DNA of 55,012 nt from DATAFF01 sp044870245 (GTDB lineage Bacteria; Pseudomonadota; Alphaproteobacteria; Rhizobiales; Aestuariivirgaceae). The stretch covers positions 1 through 55,012 of the forward strand of contig JBIOYR010000024.1 in NCBI GenBank assembly GCA_044870245.1, given 5' to 3'. The translations under genes and the position numbers were made by a program. Below, one piece after another: positions 37,457-45,922 of the stretch (position 1 is the first letter of the stretch; every line of letters starts with the position of its first letter). The notes under the pieces are model-generated. The model was given only the letters and a program-made list of their open reading frames with translations. It was not told the origin of the DNA and did not search any database.

Positions 37457-38442
37457 AGCATCGCCGGCAGCACCCGGTCGGGCGGCTTGTGGCCGTCGAC
37501 CCAGGTCTTGATGTTGATGATCACCTTCTCGCCCATGTCGACCCGGCCCTCGATCGTCGCCGAGCCCATATGCGGCATCAGCACCGCATTGCGGCATTTG
37601 AGCAGCCGCGGATTGACCGCCGGCTCGTGCTCGAACACGTCGAGCCCGACCCCGCCAAGCTCGTTCGCCTCCAACATCCTTGTCAGCGCGTTCTCGTCGA
37701 TCACCTCGCCGCGCGACGTGTTGACGATGATGGCATCGGGCCGCATCAGCTTCAGCCGCCGCGCCGACAGCAGATGAAAGGTTGCCGGCGTGTGCGGGCA
37801 GTTCACCGACACGATGTCCATGCGGGCGAGCATCTGGTCGAGGCTCTCCCAATAGGTCGCCTCGAGACTGTCCTCGACCGCCGCATGCACGGGCTTGCGA
37901 TTGTGATAATGGATCTGCAGCCCGAACGCCTTGGCGCGCCGAGCCACCGCCGTGCCGATCCGCCCCATGCCGACAATGCCGAGCCGCTTGCCCCAGATGC
38001 GGTGGCCGAGCATCCAGGTCGGCGACCATCCCTGCCAGCTGTTCTCCGGCCCGATCACCCGCGAGCCCTCGATGATGCGCCGCGCCACCGCCAGGATCAG
38101 CGCCATCGTCATATCGGCGGTGTCCTCGGTGAGGACGCCCGGCGTGTTGGTGACGGTGATGCCGCGCGCCGTCGCCGTCTCGACATCGATATTGTCGACG
38201 CCGGTCCCGAAATTGGCGATGAGCTTGAGCTGGTCGCCCGCCTGGTTGATCACCGCCTTGTCGATCCGGTCGGTCACCGTCGGCACGATCACCTCCGCCT
38301 CCTTGACGGCGGCGACGAGCTCGGCCTGGCTGAGCGGCTTGTCGGCATCGTTGAGGCGGGTGTTGAACAGCTCCCTCAGCCGGGTTTCGACGACGTCGGG
38401 GAGCTTCCGCGTGACGATCACCAATGGCTTCCGCTTGGACAT
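37453..38442 (-). CDS. D-2-hydroxyacid dehydrogenase (glyoxylate/hydroxypyruvate reductase-like)
   Basis: A 329-aa NAD(P)-dependent dehydrogenase. The Rossmann motif is GMGRIG (158-163); catalytic residues are R244 (NTSRGEVIDE), E271 (GLDVFEHEP) and H291 (MPHMGSAT). Overall similarity points to glyoxylate/hydroxypyruvate reductases of the GyaR type, acting on glyoxylate, hydroxypyruvate or related oxo acids. The start at 38442 (MSKRKPLVIVTRKLPD) has GGAG upstream; the longer frame runs into the divergent gene. The TAG stop lies in heptamer repeat copy C. The substrate is uncertain. Confidence 0.88.
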   Translation of the reverse strand: MSKRKPLVIVTRKLPDVVETRLRELFNTRLNDADKPLSQAELVAAVKEAEVIVPTVTDRIDKAVINQAGDQLKLIANFGTGVDNIDVETATARGITVTNTPGVLTEDTADMTMALILAVARRIIEGSRVIGPENSWQGWSPTWMLGHRIWGKRLGIVGMGRIGTAVARRAKAFGLQIHYHNRKPVHAAVEDSLEATYWESLDQMLARMDIVSVNCPHTPATFHLLSARRLKLMRPDAIIVNTSRGEVIDENALTRMLEANELGGVGLDVFEHEPAVNPRLLKCRNAVLMPHMGSATIEGRVDMGEKVIINIKTWVDGHKPPDRVLPAML

Positions 38443-38613
38443 CGGGGGGCTCCGGGCTTCTCCTTCTAATTCTTTAAGTCGCTGCCCGAGATGTGTAAAC
38501 TCGTCTGACGGGGGTTTGGCGGATTCGGGCTTCCGCAAGCATTCGAGCCAAGGGGAACGGGTCTGACGGGTTTCGCGCAAAGCTGGCGACGGCTGCAACT
38601 TGGCAAGCTGCTG

Positions 38614-39270
38614 ATGGCGCTTGGCTGCGCCCTCGTGCTTGGTGCGGTGGGTTTTGCGCTGCTCAGCCAATCCGAGGATCCGGTCGATGGCGGCGGCCTC
38701 CGCGCTGCGGAAACCGCGGCCACCGGCGATGCTGCCGCTCCAACCGCCGCCGCTGCTGCCCCGGAAGGCCCGGAAGCGGCGCCGCTGGCAACCCCGGTGG
38801 CAGTCACCGGCGCCGCCCGCAACGCCCGGGAGGGCACCGAGACCCGCCTGCCGCTGCCGCGCTTCGTCAGCCTCAAGGCCGAGCGGGTCAATGTCCGCCG
38901 CGGCCCATCGAGCGAGCACCAGATCGCCTGGGTGTTCACCAAGAAGGGCCTTCCCGTGGAAATCGTCGCCGAGTTCGAGCAATGGCGCCGCATCCGCGAC
39001 AGCGAGGGCTCGGAGGGCTGGGTGTTCCACAGCATGCTGACCGGCAAGCGCACCGCCATGGTCGCGCCCTGGAAGAAGAACCGCAGCGTCCCGCTGCGCG
39101 CCGCCGCCGAGCACAATGCGGAAACCGTGGCGCTGGCCCGTCCCGGCGTCATCGCCGACATCGACTCGTGCAACGGCAGCTGGTGCGAGCTGACGGCCGG
39201 CGGCTACACCGGCTATGTCGAGCAGTCGATGCTGTGGGGGGTCTACCCCGGCGAGCAGATCGGCAACTGA
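38614..39270 (+). CDS. Exported SH3-domain protein
   Basis: A 218-aa protein with an N-terminal hydrophobic segment (MALGCALVLGAVGFALL), acting as a signal or anchor, then an Ala/Pro-rich linker (about 28-78) and two bacterial SH3 repeats (VNVRRGPSSEHQIAWVF...EGWVFHSML; and SVPLRAAAEHNAETVALARPG...GYVEQSMLWGVYP). Bacterial SH3 domains often bind peptidoglycan or peptides in the periplasm. It is divergent from the dehydrogenase (171-base gap) and converges on irr. Ribosome-binding site is weak. Function is not known beyond the domains. Confidence 0.8.
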   Translation: MALGCALVLGAVGFALLSQSEDPVDGGGLRAAETAATGDAAAPTAAAAAPEGPEAAPLATPVAVTGAARNAREGTETRLPLPRFVSLKAERVNVRRGPSSEHQIAWVFTKKGLPVEIVAEFEQWRRIRDSEGSEGWVFHSMLTGKRTAMVAPWKKNRSVPLRAAAEHNAETVALARPGVIADIDSCNGSWCELTAGGYTGYVEQSMLWGVYPGEQIGN

Positions 39271-39289
39271 GGCAATTGGAGGCTATGCT

Positions 39290-39730
39290 CTAGTCCTCCG
39301 GCCCCCGCGACAATCTGACGATCACATCGACCCGCTTGATCTGCATGCCGTCCGGCGCCTCCGGCAGCCCCACCACCCTGACATTGTCGGACGGGATGTC
39401 GGTGAGCCTGCCTTCATGCTCGATATAGTAGTGATAATGGTTCGATGTGTTGGTGTCGAAATAGGTTTTGTGTCCCTCGATCGCCACCTCCCGCAGCAGA
39501 CCCGCCGCGGTGAACTGGTTCAAGGTGTTGTAGACGGTGGCGAGCGACACCTGGATTCCGGCGGCGATCGCCTCGGCATGGAGCGATTCCGCCGATAAAT
39601 GCCGATTGCCGGCGCCATACATCAGACAAGCGAGCGAAATCCGCTGGCGGGTGGGCCTCAGGCCCGCCTTGCGCAGCATCGTCATGATCTCGCCCGAAGA
39701 AAAAGAGGTCATGCGTCCGGTTGCCATCAT
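39290..39730 (-). CDS. irr: Iron response regulator Irr (Fur family)
   Basis: Fur-family regulator that in Rhizobiales and relatives represses haem synthesis and activates iron storage control according to haem supply. Markers: LRKAGLRPTRQRISLA, VSLATVYNTLNQFTAAGLLREV and the phrase KTYFDTNTSNHYHYYIEHEGRLTDIP, matching the Irr FDTN...H...DIP region. The His cluster reads H-Y-H (98-100) rather than the HHH I know from Bradyrhizobium Irr, and no N-terminal GCPW haem motif is present. Start is uncertain: ATGs at 39730, 39727 and 39712 are all possible. Divergent from fabA, as in other Rhizobiales. Confidence 0.87.
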   Translation of the reverse strand: MMATGRMTSFSSGEIMTMLRKAGLRPTRQRISLACLMYGAGNRHLSAESLHAEAIAAGIQVSLATVYNTLNQFTAAGLLREVAIEGHKTYFDTNTSNHYHYYIEHEGRLTDIPSDNVRVVGLPEAPDGMQIKRVDVIVRLSRGPED

Positions 39731-39859
39731 CGTGAAGCAGGAGTATCCGTCTCGGCGGAAAATAGCCGTCTTGCGACAGACTCGCAACCTCGCGCGCGGG
39801 TCGGCAGTTGTCGTGCCGTCTGTTCAATTCGTCGCGGGGCTTCAAAGGTCGGTCTGGGG

Positions 39860-40387
39860 ATGGTCGAGAAGAAATCGCGTTTCGCCTATGAGGACCTGCT
39901 GGCCTGCGGCCGGGGCGAGCTGTTTGGCCCCGGCAATGCCCAGTTGCCGCTCCCGCCCATGCTGATGTTCGACCGGATCACCGACATCCGCGCCGATGGG
40001 GGGGATTATGGCAAGGGCCGGGTCGTTGCCGAGCTCGACGTCAAGCCCGATCTCTGGTTCTTCCATTGCCACTTCCAGGGCGATCCGGTCATGCCGGGCT
40101 GCCTCGGTCTCGACGCCTTGTGGCAGATGCTCGGATTTTTCCTCGGCTGGATGGGTGCCCCGGGGCGCGGCAGGGCGTTGGGGGTCGGCGAGGTTAAATT
40201 TACCGGCATGGTCCTCCCAAACGCCCGCAAGGTTGAATATATCATTAACCTAAAGCGCGTCATTCTGCGGAAGCTCAATCTCGGGATCGGGGATGGCGTC
40301 GTCAAAGCCGACGGCGATGTAATCTATTCCGCGAGCGAGCTGCGGGTCGGCCTGTTCACGCCCGACGCCCAGCCGAGCGCGGCCTGA
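39860..40387 (+). CDS. fabA: 3-hydroxydecanoyl-ACP dehydratase/isomerase FabA
   Basis: Dehydrates 3-hydroxydecanoyl-ACP and isomerises trans-2 to cis-3-decenoyl-ACP, the branch point to unsaturated fatty acids without oxygen. The 175-aa protein has active-site H71 (FFHCHFQGDP) and D85 (CLGLDALWQM). I chose the ATG at 39860 (MVEKKSRFAYEDLLACGRGELF). It is followed 20 bases later by fabB, its partner in this pathway. The opposite-strand irr lies about 130 bases upstream. Confidence 0.96.
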   Translation: MVEKKSRFAYEDLLACGRGELFGPGNAQLPLPPMLMFDRITDIRADGGDYGKGRVVAELDVKPDLWFFHCHFQGDPVMPGCLGLDALWQMLGFFLGWMGAPGRGRALGVGEVKFTGMVLPNARKVEYIINLKRVILRKLNLGIGDGVVKADGDVIYSASELRVGLFTPDAQPSAA

Positions 40388-40407
40388 AGCGAAAGGTTCG
40401 TATTGCG

Positions 40408-41619
40408 ATGAAACGCGTTGTCGTGACCGGCATGGGGATCGTGTCCAGCATCGGCAACAACACCCAGGAGGTCACCGCCTCGCTGCGGGAAGCCCGCTCG
40501 GGAGTCGTCAAGGCCGACGACTATGCCAAGCTCGGCTTCCGCTGCCAGGTCCATGGCGCGCCACATCTCGATCTCGACAGCGCCGTCGACCGCCGGGTGC
40601 GCCGCTTCATGGGCGACGGCGCCGCCTGGAACTATGTCGCGATGAAGCAGGCGATCCAGGATTCCGGTCTCGAGGAGCGCGAGGTCAAGAGCGAGCGCAC
40701 CGGCCTGATCATGGGATCGGGCGGCCCGTCCACCCGCACCATCGTCGCCGCCGCCGACACCACCCGCGAAAAGGGTCCGAAGCGGATCGGCCCGTTCGCC
40801 GTGCCCGCCGCCATGTCGAGCACCAATTCGGCGACGCTCGCCGTGCCCTTCGGCATCCGCGGCGTCAATTATTCCATCTCGTCTGCTTGTGCCACCTCGG
40901 CCCATTGCATCGGCAATGCCGGCGAGCTCATCCAATGGGGCAAGCAGGACGTCGTCTTCGCCGGCGGCGGCGAGGAGCTCGACTGGACGCTGTCGGTGCT
41001 GTTCGACGCCATGGGAGCGATGTCGACCCATTACAACGATGAGCCGGAAAGGGCCTCGCGCGCCTATGACAAGGATCGCGACGGCTTTGTCATTGCCGGC
41101 GGCGCCGGCGTCATCGTGCTCGAGGAGCTGTCGCATGCGCGGGCCCGCGGCGCCAAGATCTATGGCGAGCTCGTCGGCTATGGCGCGACCTCCGACGGCC
41201 ACGACATGGTCCAGCCCTCGGGCGAAGGCGCGGCGCGCTGCATGCGCCAGGCGATGTCGACCGTCAAGGAGCGCGTCGACTACATCAACCCGCACGCCAC
41301 CTCGACGCCGATCGGCGACCTGAAGGAGATCGATGCCGTGCGCGAGGTGTTCGGCAACAAGATGCCGGCGATCGCGGCGACCAAATCGCTGACCGGCCAT
41401 TCGCTCGGCGCCGCCGGCGTCCAGGAGGCGATCTACTCGCTCCTGATGATGAGGAACGGCTTCATCTGCGAGAGCGCCAATATCGACACGCTCGACCCGG
41501 AATTCACCGGCGTGCCGATCGTCCGCGACCGGATCGACAATGCCCGGCTCGATGTCGTGCTGTCGAACAGCTTCGGTTTCGGCGGAACCAATGCAACGCT
41601 GGTTTTCCAGCGCTATTGA
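40408..41619 (+). CDS. fabB: 3-oxoacyl-ACP synthase I FabB
   Basis: Condensing enzyme that elongates acyl-ACPs and is needed to elongate the cis-unsaturated intermediates made by FabA. The 403-aa protein has the catalytic triad C161 (SSACATSAH), H296 (NPHATSTPIGD) and H331 (SLTGHSLGAAG). The C-terminal SNSFGFGGTNATLVFQ is typical. It lies between fabA and fabI, giving a compact unsaturated fatty-acid module. Length is normal. Confidence 0.97.
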   Translation: MKRVVVTGMGIVSSIGNNTQEVTASLREARSGVVKADDYAKLGFRCQVHGAPHLDLDSAVDRRVRRFMGDGAAWNYVAMKQAIQDSGLEEREVKSERTGLIMGSGGPSTRTIVAAADTTREKGPKRIGPFAVPAAMSSTNSATLAVPFGIRGVNYSISSACATSAHCIGNAGELIQWGKQDVVFAGGGEELDWTLSVLFDAMGAMSTHYNDEPERASRAYDKDRDGFVIAGGAGVIVLEELSHARARGAKIYGELVGYGATSDGHDMVQPSGEGAARCMRQAMSTVKERVDYINPHATSTPIGDLKEIDAVREVFGNKMPAIAATKSLTGHSLGAAGVQEAIYSLLMMRNGFICESANIDTLDPEFTGVPIVRDRIDNARLDVVLSNSFGFGGTNATLVFQRY

Positions 41620-41670
41620 CGCCTGAGCGGGGACGGTGCAGGGGCATCATGCGCTAGAGAAGGGGACGGA

Positions 41671-42501
41671 ATGAACGACACTTCCGGCGGCTTGCTGCGC
41701 GGCCGGCGCGGTCTCGTCATGGGCGTCGCCAACGACCATTCGATCGCCTGGGGGATCGCGCGCATGCTGGCCGGCCAGGGCGCCGATCTCGCTTTCACCT
41801 ATCAGGGCGAGGCCTTCGGCCGGCGCGTTGCGCCGCTCGCCGCCTCGGTCGGCTCGAAGCTCGTGCTGTCCTGCGATGTCGAGGACCTCGAGACCGTCGA
41901 TGCGGTGTTCGATTCCTTGCGCGAGGCTTGGGGCGGGCTCGACTTCCTCGTCCACGCCATCGCCTATTCCGACCGCGCCGAGCTCAAGGGGCGCTATGCC
42001 GACACGACGCGGGACAACTTCATCCGCACCATGGTGATCTCCTGCTTTTCCTTCACCGAGGTGGCGCGCCGGGCAGCCGCGCTGATGGACCGCGGCGGCT
42101 CCCTTCTGACGCTGACCTATGGCGGCTCGGTGCGGGTAGTGCCGAACTACAATGTCATGGGGGTGGCCAAGGCAGCGCTGGAATCATCGGTGCGCTATCT
42201 CGCCGCCGATTTCGGGCCGCAGGCCATCAGGGTCAATGCCATCTCGGCCGGACCGATGCGCACCCTCGCCGGTGCCGGCATCACCGATGCCCGGGCGATG
42301 TACAATTTCCAGAAGCGCCACGCGCCGCTCAGGCGCACCATCACCCTCGACGAGGTCGGCGGCGCTGCGGTGTATCTGCTGTCGGATCTCGCGACTGGCG
42401 TAACCGGCGAGGTGCACTATGTCGATTCCGGCTACCACATCATCTCGACCCCCCGCCCCGAGGACCTCAGGGGCCAGGGCCTCGACAATGGCGAGGACTG
42501 A
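41671..42501 (+). CDS. fabI: Enoyl-ACP reductase FabI
   Basis: NAD(P)H-dependent enzyme completing each fatty-acid elongation cycle; a target of triclosan-type inhibitors. The 276-aa short-chain dehydrogenase-like protein shows MGVANDHSIAWGIA, the catalytic Y160-x6-K167 (NYNVMGVAK) with Y150 before it, and NAISAGPMRTLAGAGI. The start has AAGGGGACGGA upstream. Rhizobiales often have two FabI copies; which one this is cannot be told here. Confidence 0.96.
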   Translation: MNDTSGGLLRGRRGLVMGVANDHSIAWGIARMLAGQGADLAFTYQGEAFGRRVAPLAASVGSKLVLSCDVEDLETVDAVFDSLREAWGGLDFLVHAIAYSDRAELKGRYADTTRDNFIRTMVISCFSFTEVARRAAALMDRGGSLLTLTYGGSVRVVPNYNVMGVAKAALESSVRYLAADFGPQAIRVNAISAGPMRTLAGAGITDARAMYNFQKRHAPLRRTITLDEVGGAAVYLLSDLATGVTGEVHYVDSGYHIISTPRPEDLRGQGLDNGED

Positions 42502-42508
42502 TCCAAGT

Positions 42509-42532
42509 CCAGGAGATGCAATTATCTCCTGG
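42509..42532 (+). terminator. Hairpin after fabI
   Basis: CCAGGAGAT-GCAATT-ATCTCCTGG is a perfect 9-bp stem starting 8 bases after the fabI stop. The T-tract is missing (AGGTAGAATG follows), so it would be a weak intrinsic terminator or an mRNA-stabilising end for fabA-fabB-fabI. It separates the fab module from the orphan methyltransferase-like gene. Confidence 0.5.
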
Positions 42533-42584
42533 AGGTAGAATGTTGGGCCTTTGACAATCAAAAATTGTGTGTTATGGCCCCGTC

Positions 42585-43418
42585 ATGAGTGCAACCCCTC
42601 ATCTCCTCGGTCTGCTGTTCGCGATGCGGCGCTGGATCAATTCCGCGGTCGATGCCCGCTGGAATAATGCGCCATTTGGCAGCAAGCCACATGCCAGCAA
42701 GGATGAATATCTCAGGTGGTTCGAGATCGCCCGACAGACTGAGGCGCCGCCGGTCAGTGCGCTCGAAGCGCTGACGGGCTTCGCGGTCGATCGTGAGTGG
42801 TTGGACGGGTTGGCGCTTCACACCCAGATCGTCAAGAAGGCATCTGACCTTGCCTATCACCATGGGCGGGTTCTTTACACCCTGATGCGACGGATGATTT
42901 CGCAGCGTGGTCTCGACCATGTAGCGGTGGTCGAAACGGGTACCGCCCGCGGCTTCTCGGCGATGTGCCTCGCGAAGGCAATCGACGATTCCGCCGCCGA
43001 CGGGGTTATCGTCACCATCGATGTCCTCTCCCACCTCAAAAGGCAGATCTGGAACTGCATCGATGATCATGATGGACCCAGATCGCGCGCCGAAATCCTC
43101 GCGAGGTGGTCCAAGCTTCTCCGGAAGATCGTCTTCCTTCAGGGTGACACCGCTCTTCTGCTGCCGCGCGTCGGCTTCGATCGGATTCATTTTGCATTCC
43201 TTGACGCGCAGCATACTGAGGCCGATGTGCTCCGTGAGTTTTCGGTGATTTGCGAACGCCAGTCAGCCGGCGACATGATCGTGTTCGATGATGTCACCCC
43301 CGAACTGTTCCCCGGGGTCGTCAAGGCTGTCGAGCGGATCGCCGATGAGGGGCGCTATCGGATTGAGCGCCTCGCAGTCTCGGCGCAGCGCGGCTATGCA
43401 TGGGCGGAGCGCCTATGA
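42585..43418 (+). CDS. Class I methyltransferase-like protein, orphan
   Basis: A 277-aa protein with a Rossmann-like S-adenosylmethionine fold of the Methyltransf_24 type. The motif I equivalent is VAVVETGTARGFSA (113-126), then VTIDVLSHLKRQIW, FLDAQHTEADVLREF (206-220, possible metal/active site) and MIVFDDVTPE (231-240). Such proteins methylate sugars or small molecules in surface polysaccharide or secondary metabolite loci, but no such genes are near. The start is uncertain (ATG 42585 or GTG 42567) and has no strong ribosome-binding site. Base composition is less GC-rich than the fab genes. It overlaps the convergent moeB-like gene by 6 bases. Confidence 0.7.
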   Translation: MSATPHLLGLLFAMRRWINSAVDARWNNAPFGSKPHASKDEYLRWFEIARQTEAPPVSALEALTGFAVDREWLDGLALHTQIVKKASDLAYHHGRVLYTLMRRMISQRGLDHVAVVETGTARGFSAMCLAKAIDDSAADGVIVTIDVLSHLKRQIWNCIDDHDGPRSRAEILARWSKLLRKIVFLQGDTALLLPRVGFDRIHFAFLDAQHTEADVLREFSVICERQSAGDMIVFDDVTPELFPGVVKAVERIADEGRYRIERLAVSAQRGYAWAERL

Positions 43419-44231
43419 TACTGCCTGCTTCCGATGCAGGCTCAGATCCCGGATCGTCGGTTTGCGACCGTTGAGCGGGTTCTCCGGATCCCACGGGATC
43501 TTCACCGTGTAGAACCGTGTCGCCAGCGCGTCATAGATCAGCACCCTCCCCGCCAGGCTGTCGCCGATCTCGAGCAGCTCCTTGATCACCTCGATCGCCT
43601 GGATCGATCCCATCACCCCGGTCAGCGCGCCGATCACCCCCGCCTCCTCGCAAGCCGGCAGAAGGCCGGGCGGCGGCGCCTCCGGGTTGAGGCAGCGATA
43701 CGATGGATAAGGCGTGCCGTCCGGCGCCTTGCGATGCGGCTTGAACGTCGCGATCTGCGCGTCGAACCGCGCCACCGCCGCCGACACCAATGTGCGCCCG
43801 GCAAGGAAGCAGGCATCCGACACCAGATAGCGTGTCGCGAAATTATCGCTGCCGTCGGCCACGATGTCATAGGCCGCGATGAGGTCCAAGGCATTGTCGG
43901 CGGTTATGCGATACGGATGCTCGACCACCGTCACCCCGGGATTGATCCGGGCGAGGCTTGCCGCCGCGCTCGCCGTCTTCAACAGGCCGACGCTTGCCGT
44001 GTCATGCACGATCTGGCGCTGCAGATTGGACAGCGACACCCGGTCGTCGTCGACCACCCCGAGCGTGCCGATCCCGGCAGCGGCGAGATACATGAGGAGC
44101 GGCGCCCCGAGACCGCCGGCGCCGATCGTCAGCACCCGTGCCTGGCGCAGGCGCGCCTGGCCCGGTCCGCCGATCTCCCTGAGCACGATGTGGCGGGCAT
44201 ATCGCTCGAGCTCCTCGTCGTTCAGCGCCAT
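43413..44231 (-). CDS. MoeB/ThiF-family adenylyltransferase
   Basis: E1-like enzyme (272 aa) that adenylates the C-terminal Gly-Gly of a ubiquitin-like sulphur carrier (MoaD or ThiS). It has ATP site GAGGLG (37-42), R14 region RYARHIVL, DDDRVSLSNLQRQI and DGSDNFATRY, with a likely thiol-active C194 (PACEEAGV). Of the four structural zinc cysteines of E. coli MoeB, only one (C180 in SYRC) remains, so this version probably lacks zinc. No moaD or thiS gene is adjacent. It is the last gene of ubiE-ubiB-coaBC-dut-moeB, one base after dut. Confidence 0.85.
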   Translation of the reverse strand: MALNDEELERYARHIVLREIGGPGQARLRQARVLTIGAGGLGAPLLMYLAAAGIGTLGVVDDDRVSLSNLQRQIVHDTASVGLLKTASAAASLARINPGVTVVEHPYRITADNALDLIAAYDIVADGSDNFATRYLVSDACFLAGRTLVSAAVARFDAQIATFKPHRKAPDGTPYPSYRCLNPEAPPPGLLPACEEAGVIGALTGVMGSIQAIEVIKELLEIGDSLAGRVLIYDALATRFYTVKIPWDPENPLNGRKPTIRDLSLHRKQAVS

Positions 44232-44232
44232 C

Positions 44233-44691
44233 TCAGACCATTCCCGACGATCCGAAGCCGCCCGCGCCGCGCCCCGACGGCTTGAGCTCCCGCACCTCCT
44301 CCAGCGCCGCCCGCACGCAGGCCTGGATCACCAGCTGGGCAATGCGCTCGCCACGGCGGATCGCCACCGCCGCCTGGCCGTGATTGATCAGGATCACCGT
44401 GACCTCGCCGCGATAGTCGCTGTCGATCGTGCCGGGGCTGTTGAGACAGGTCACGCCTTGGCGCAGCGCCAGTCCCGAGCGCGGCCTGACCTGGCCTTCA
44501 TAGCCATCGGGCAGCGCCAGCGCGATGCCCGTCGGCACCGCCGCCCGCTCGCCGGGAGAAAGCACCAGGACCTCGCCCTCCTTGAGCGCCGCCCTGAGAT
44601 CGAGGCCCGCCGCCCCCGCCGTCGCATAGGCCGGCGCCTCGAGATCGGCCGCATGCGGCAGGCGCACGAAGGGCACCGTGAGCGGCGTCAC
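44233..44691 (-). CDS. dut: Deoxyuridine 5'-triphosphate nucleotidohydrolase
   Basis: Hydrolyses dUTP to dUMP, keeping uracil out of DNA and feeding dTMP synthesis. The 152-aa trimeric-type protein has all five motifs: AGLDLRA, VRPRSGLA, GTIDSDYRGE, RIAQLVI and GAGGFGSSG. It overlaps coaBC by 4 bases, the same arrangement as in many bacteria. The downstream moeB-like gene begins one base after its stop. Confidence 0.97.
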   Translation of the reverse strand: MTPLTVPFVRLPHAADLEAPAYATAGAAGLDLRAALKEGEVLVLSPGERAAVPTGIALALPDGYEGQVRPRSGLALRQGVTCLNSPGTIDSDYRGEVTVILINHGQAAVAIRRGERIAQLVIQACVRAALEEVRELKPSGRGAGGFGSSGMV

Positions 44692-45905
44692 GGCTTGTCC
44701 CCGAGCTTCGTCGCCAGCAGCGCCATCAGCCGCCCCGCCACGGCGCGCTTGGGCATCTCGGGCCAGTTCTCGACGCCTTGCGCCGTCACCAGCTGAACGC
44801 GGTTTTCATTGCCGCCCATGACACCGCTCCCCGGGCTCACATCATTGGCGATGATCATGTCGCAGCCCTTGCGCGCGAGCTTCGCCTTGGCATTGGCGAG
44901 GACGTTCTCGGTCTCGGCGGCAAAGCCGACCACCAGCCGCGGCCGCCCGGCCGTCATTGTTGCCACATGCTTGAGGATGTCGGGGTTCTCGACGAGCGCC
45001 AGATGCGGCGCCTCGCCGCTCGCCGCCTTCTTGATCTTCTGGGCCTGCGAATCCTCGACCCGCCAGTCGGCCACCGCCGCAGCGAACACCGCAATGTCGA
45101 CCGGCAGTGCCGCCTCGACCGCCGCCAGCATTTCCTGCGCCGTCTCGATCTTGACCAGCTTGACGCCGGCCGGCGGCGCGAGCGTCACCGGCCCCGAGAT
45201 CAGCACCGTCTCGGCCCCGAGCGCCGCCGCGGCCGCCGCCACCGCGAAGCCCTGCTTGCCGGAGGAGCGGTTGCCGATGAAGCGCACCGGATCGATCGGC
45301 TCTTGGGTCGGTCCGGCAGTGACCAGCACCCGCCTGCCGGCGAGCTTCTGGTCCTGAGCCCGCTCGGCAAGGAACGCCTCGATGGCCTTGACGATGTCGG
45401 CAACCTCCGACATCCGCCCCGGCCCGAACTCGCCGCACGCCATCGGCCCCTCTTCCGGTCCGCAAATCCTGACGCCATCGCCCTTGAGCGTCGCCAGATT
45501 GCGCTGCGTCGCCGGATGGTTCCACATGCGCACATTCATCGCCGGCACGATCAGCACCGGCTTGTCGGTGGCAAGCAGCGCCGTCGTCGCCAGATCATTG
45601 GCCTGGCCGATCGCCATCTTCGCCATGAGATCGGCGGTCGCCGGCGCGACGACCAGAAGGTCGGCCGCGCGCGACAGCTCGATATGGCCCATCTCGGCTT
45701 CATCCGTCAGGCTGAACAGGTCGTCATGGACCTTGCTCCGCGACAGGCTTGCCAGCGACAGCGGCGTCACGAACTGTGCCCCTGCCCGCGTCAGGATGAC
45801 CTTGACCGCGACATCGCGCTCGGCGAGGCGCCGGATCAGCTCGAGGCTCTTATAGGCGGCGATGCCGCCGCCGATGATCAGGAGAATTCGTTTGCCAGTC
45901 AGCAT
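44688..45905 (-). CDS. coaBC: Bifunctional phosphopantothenoylcysteine decarboxylase/synthetase CoaBC
   Basis: Makes 4'-phosphopantetheine for coenzyme A: the C-terminal CoaB joins cysteine to phosphopantothenate with CTP, and the N-terminal FMN-dependent CoaC decarboxylates it. The 405-aa protein has the CoaC histidine in MGHIELSRAADL, the PAMNVRMW motif and C in GPMACGEFGPGRM, then CoaB landmarks VTAGPTQEPIDPVRFIGNRSSG, KIKKAASG and FAAETEN. It lies 17 bases after ubiB. Confidence 0.96.
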   Translation of the reverse strand: MLTGKRILLIIGGGIAAYKSLELIRRLAERDVAVKVILTRAGAQFVTPLSLASLSRSKVHDDLFSLTDEAEMGHIELSRAADLLVVAPATADLMAKMAIGQANDLATTALLATDKPVLIVPAMNVRMWNHPATQRNLATLKGDGVRICGPEEGPMACGEFGPGRMSEVADIVKAIEAFLAERAQDQKLAGRRVLVTAGPTQEPIDPVRFIGNRSSGKQGFAVAAAAAALGAETVLISGPVTLAPPAGVKLVKIETAQEMLAAVEAALPVDIAVFAAAVADWRVEDSQAQKIKKAASGEAPHLALVENPDILKHVATMTAGRPRLVVGFAAETENVLANAKAKLARKGCDMIIANDVSPGSGVMGGNENRVQLVTAQGVENWPEMPKRAVAGRLMALLATKLGDKP

Positions 45906-45922
45906 GGCCGATTATCGCCAAT

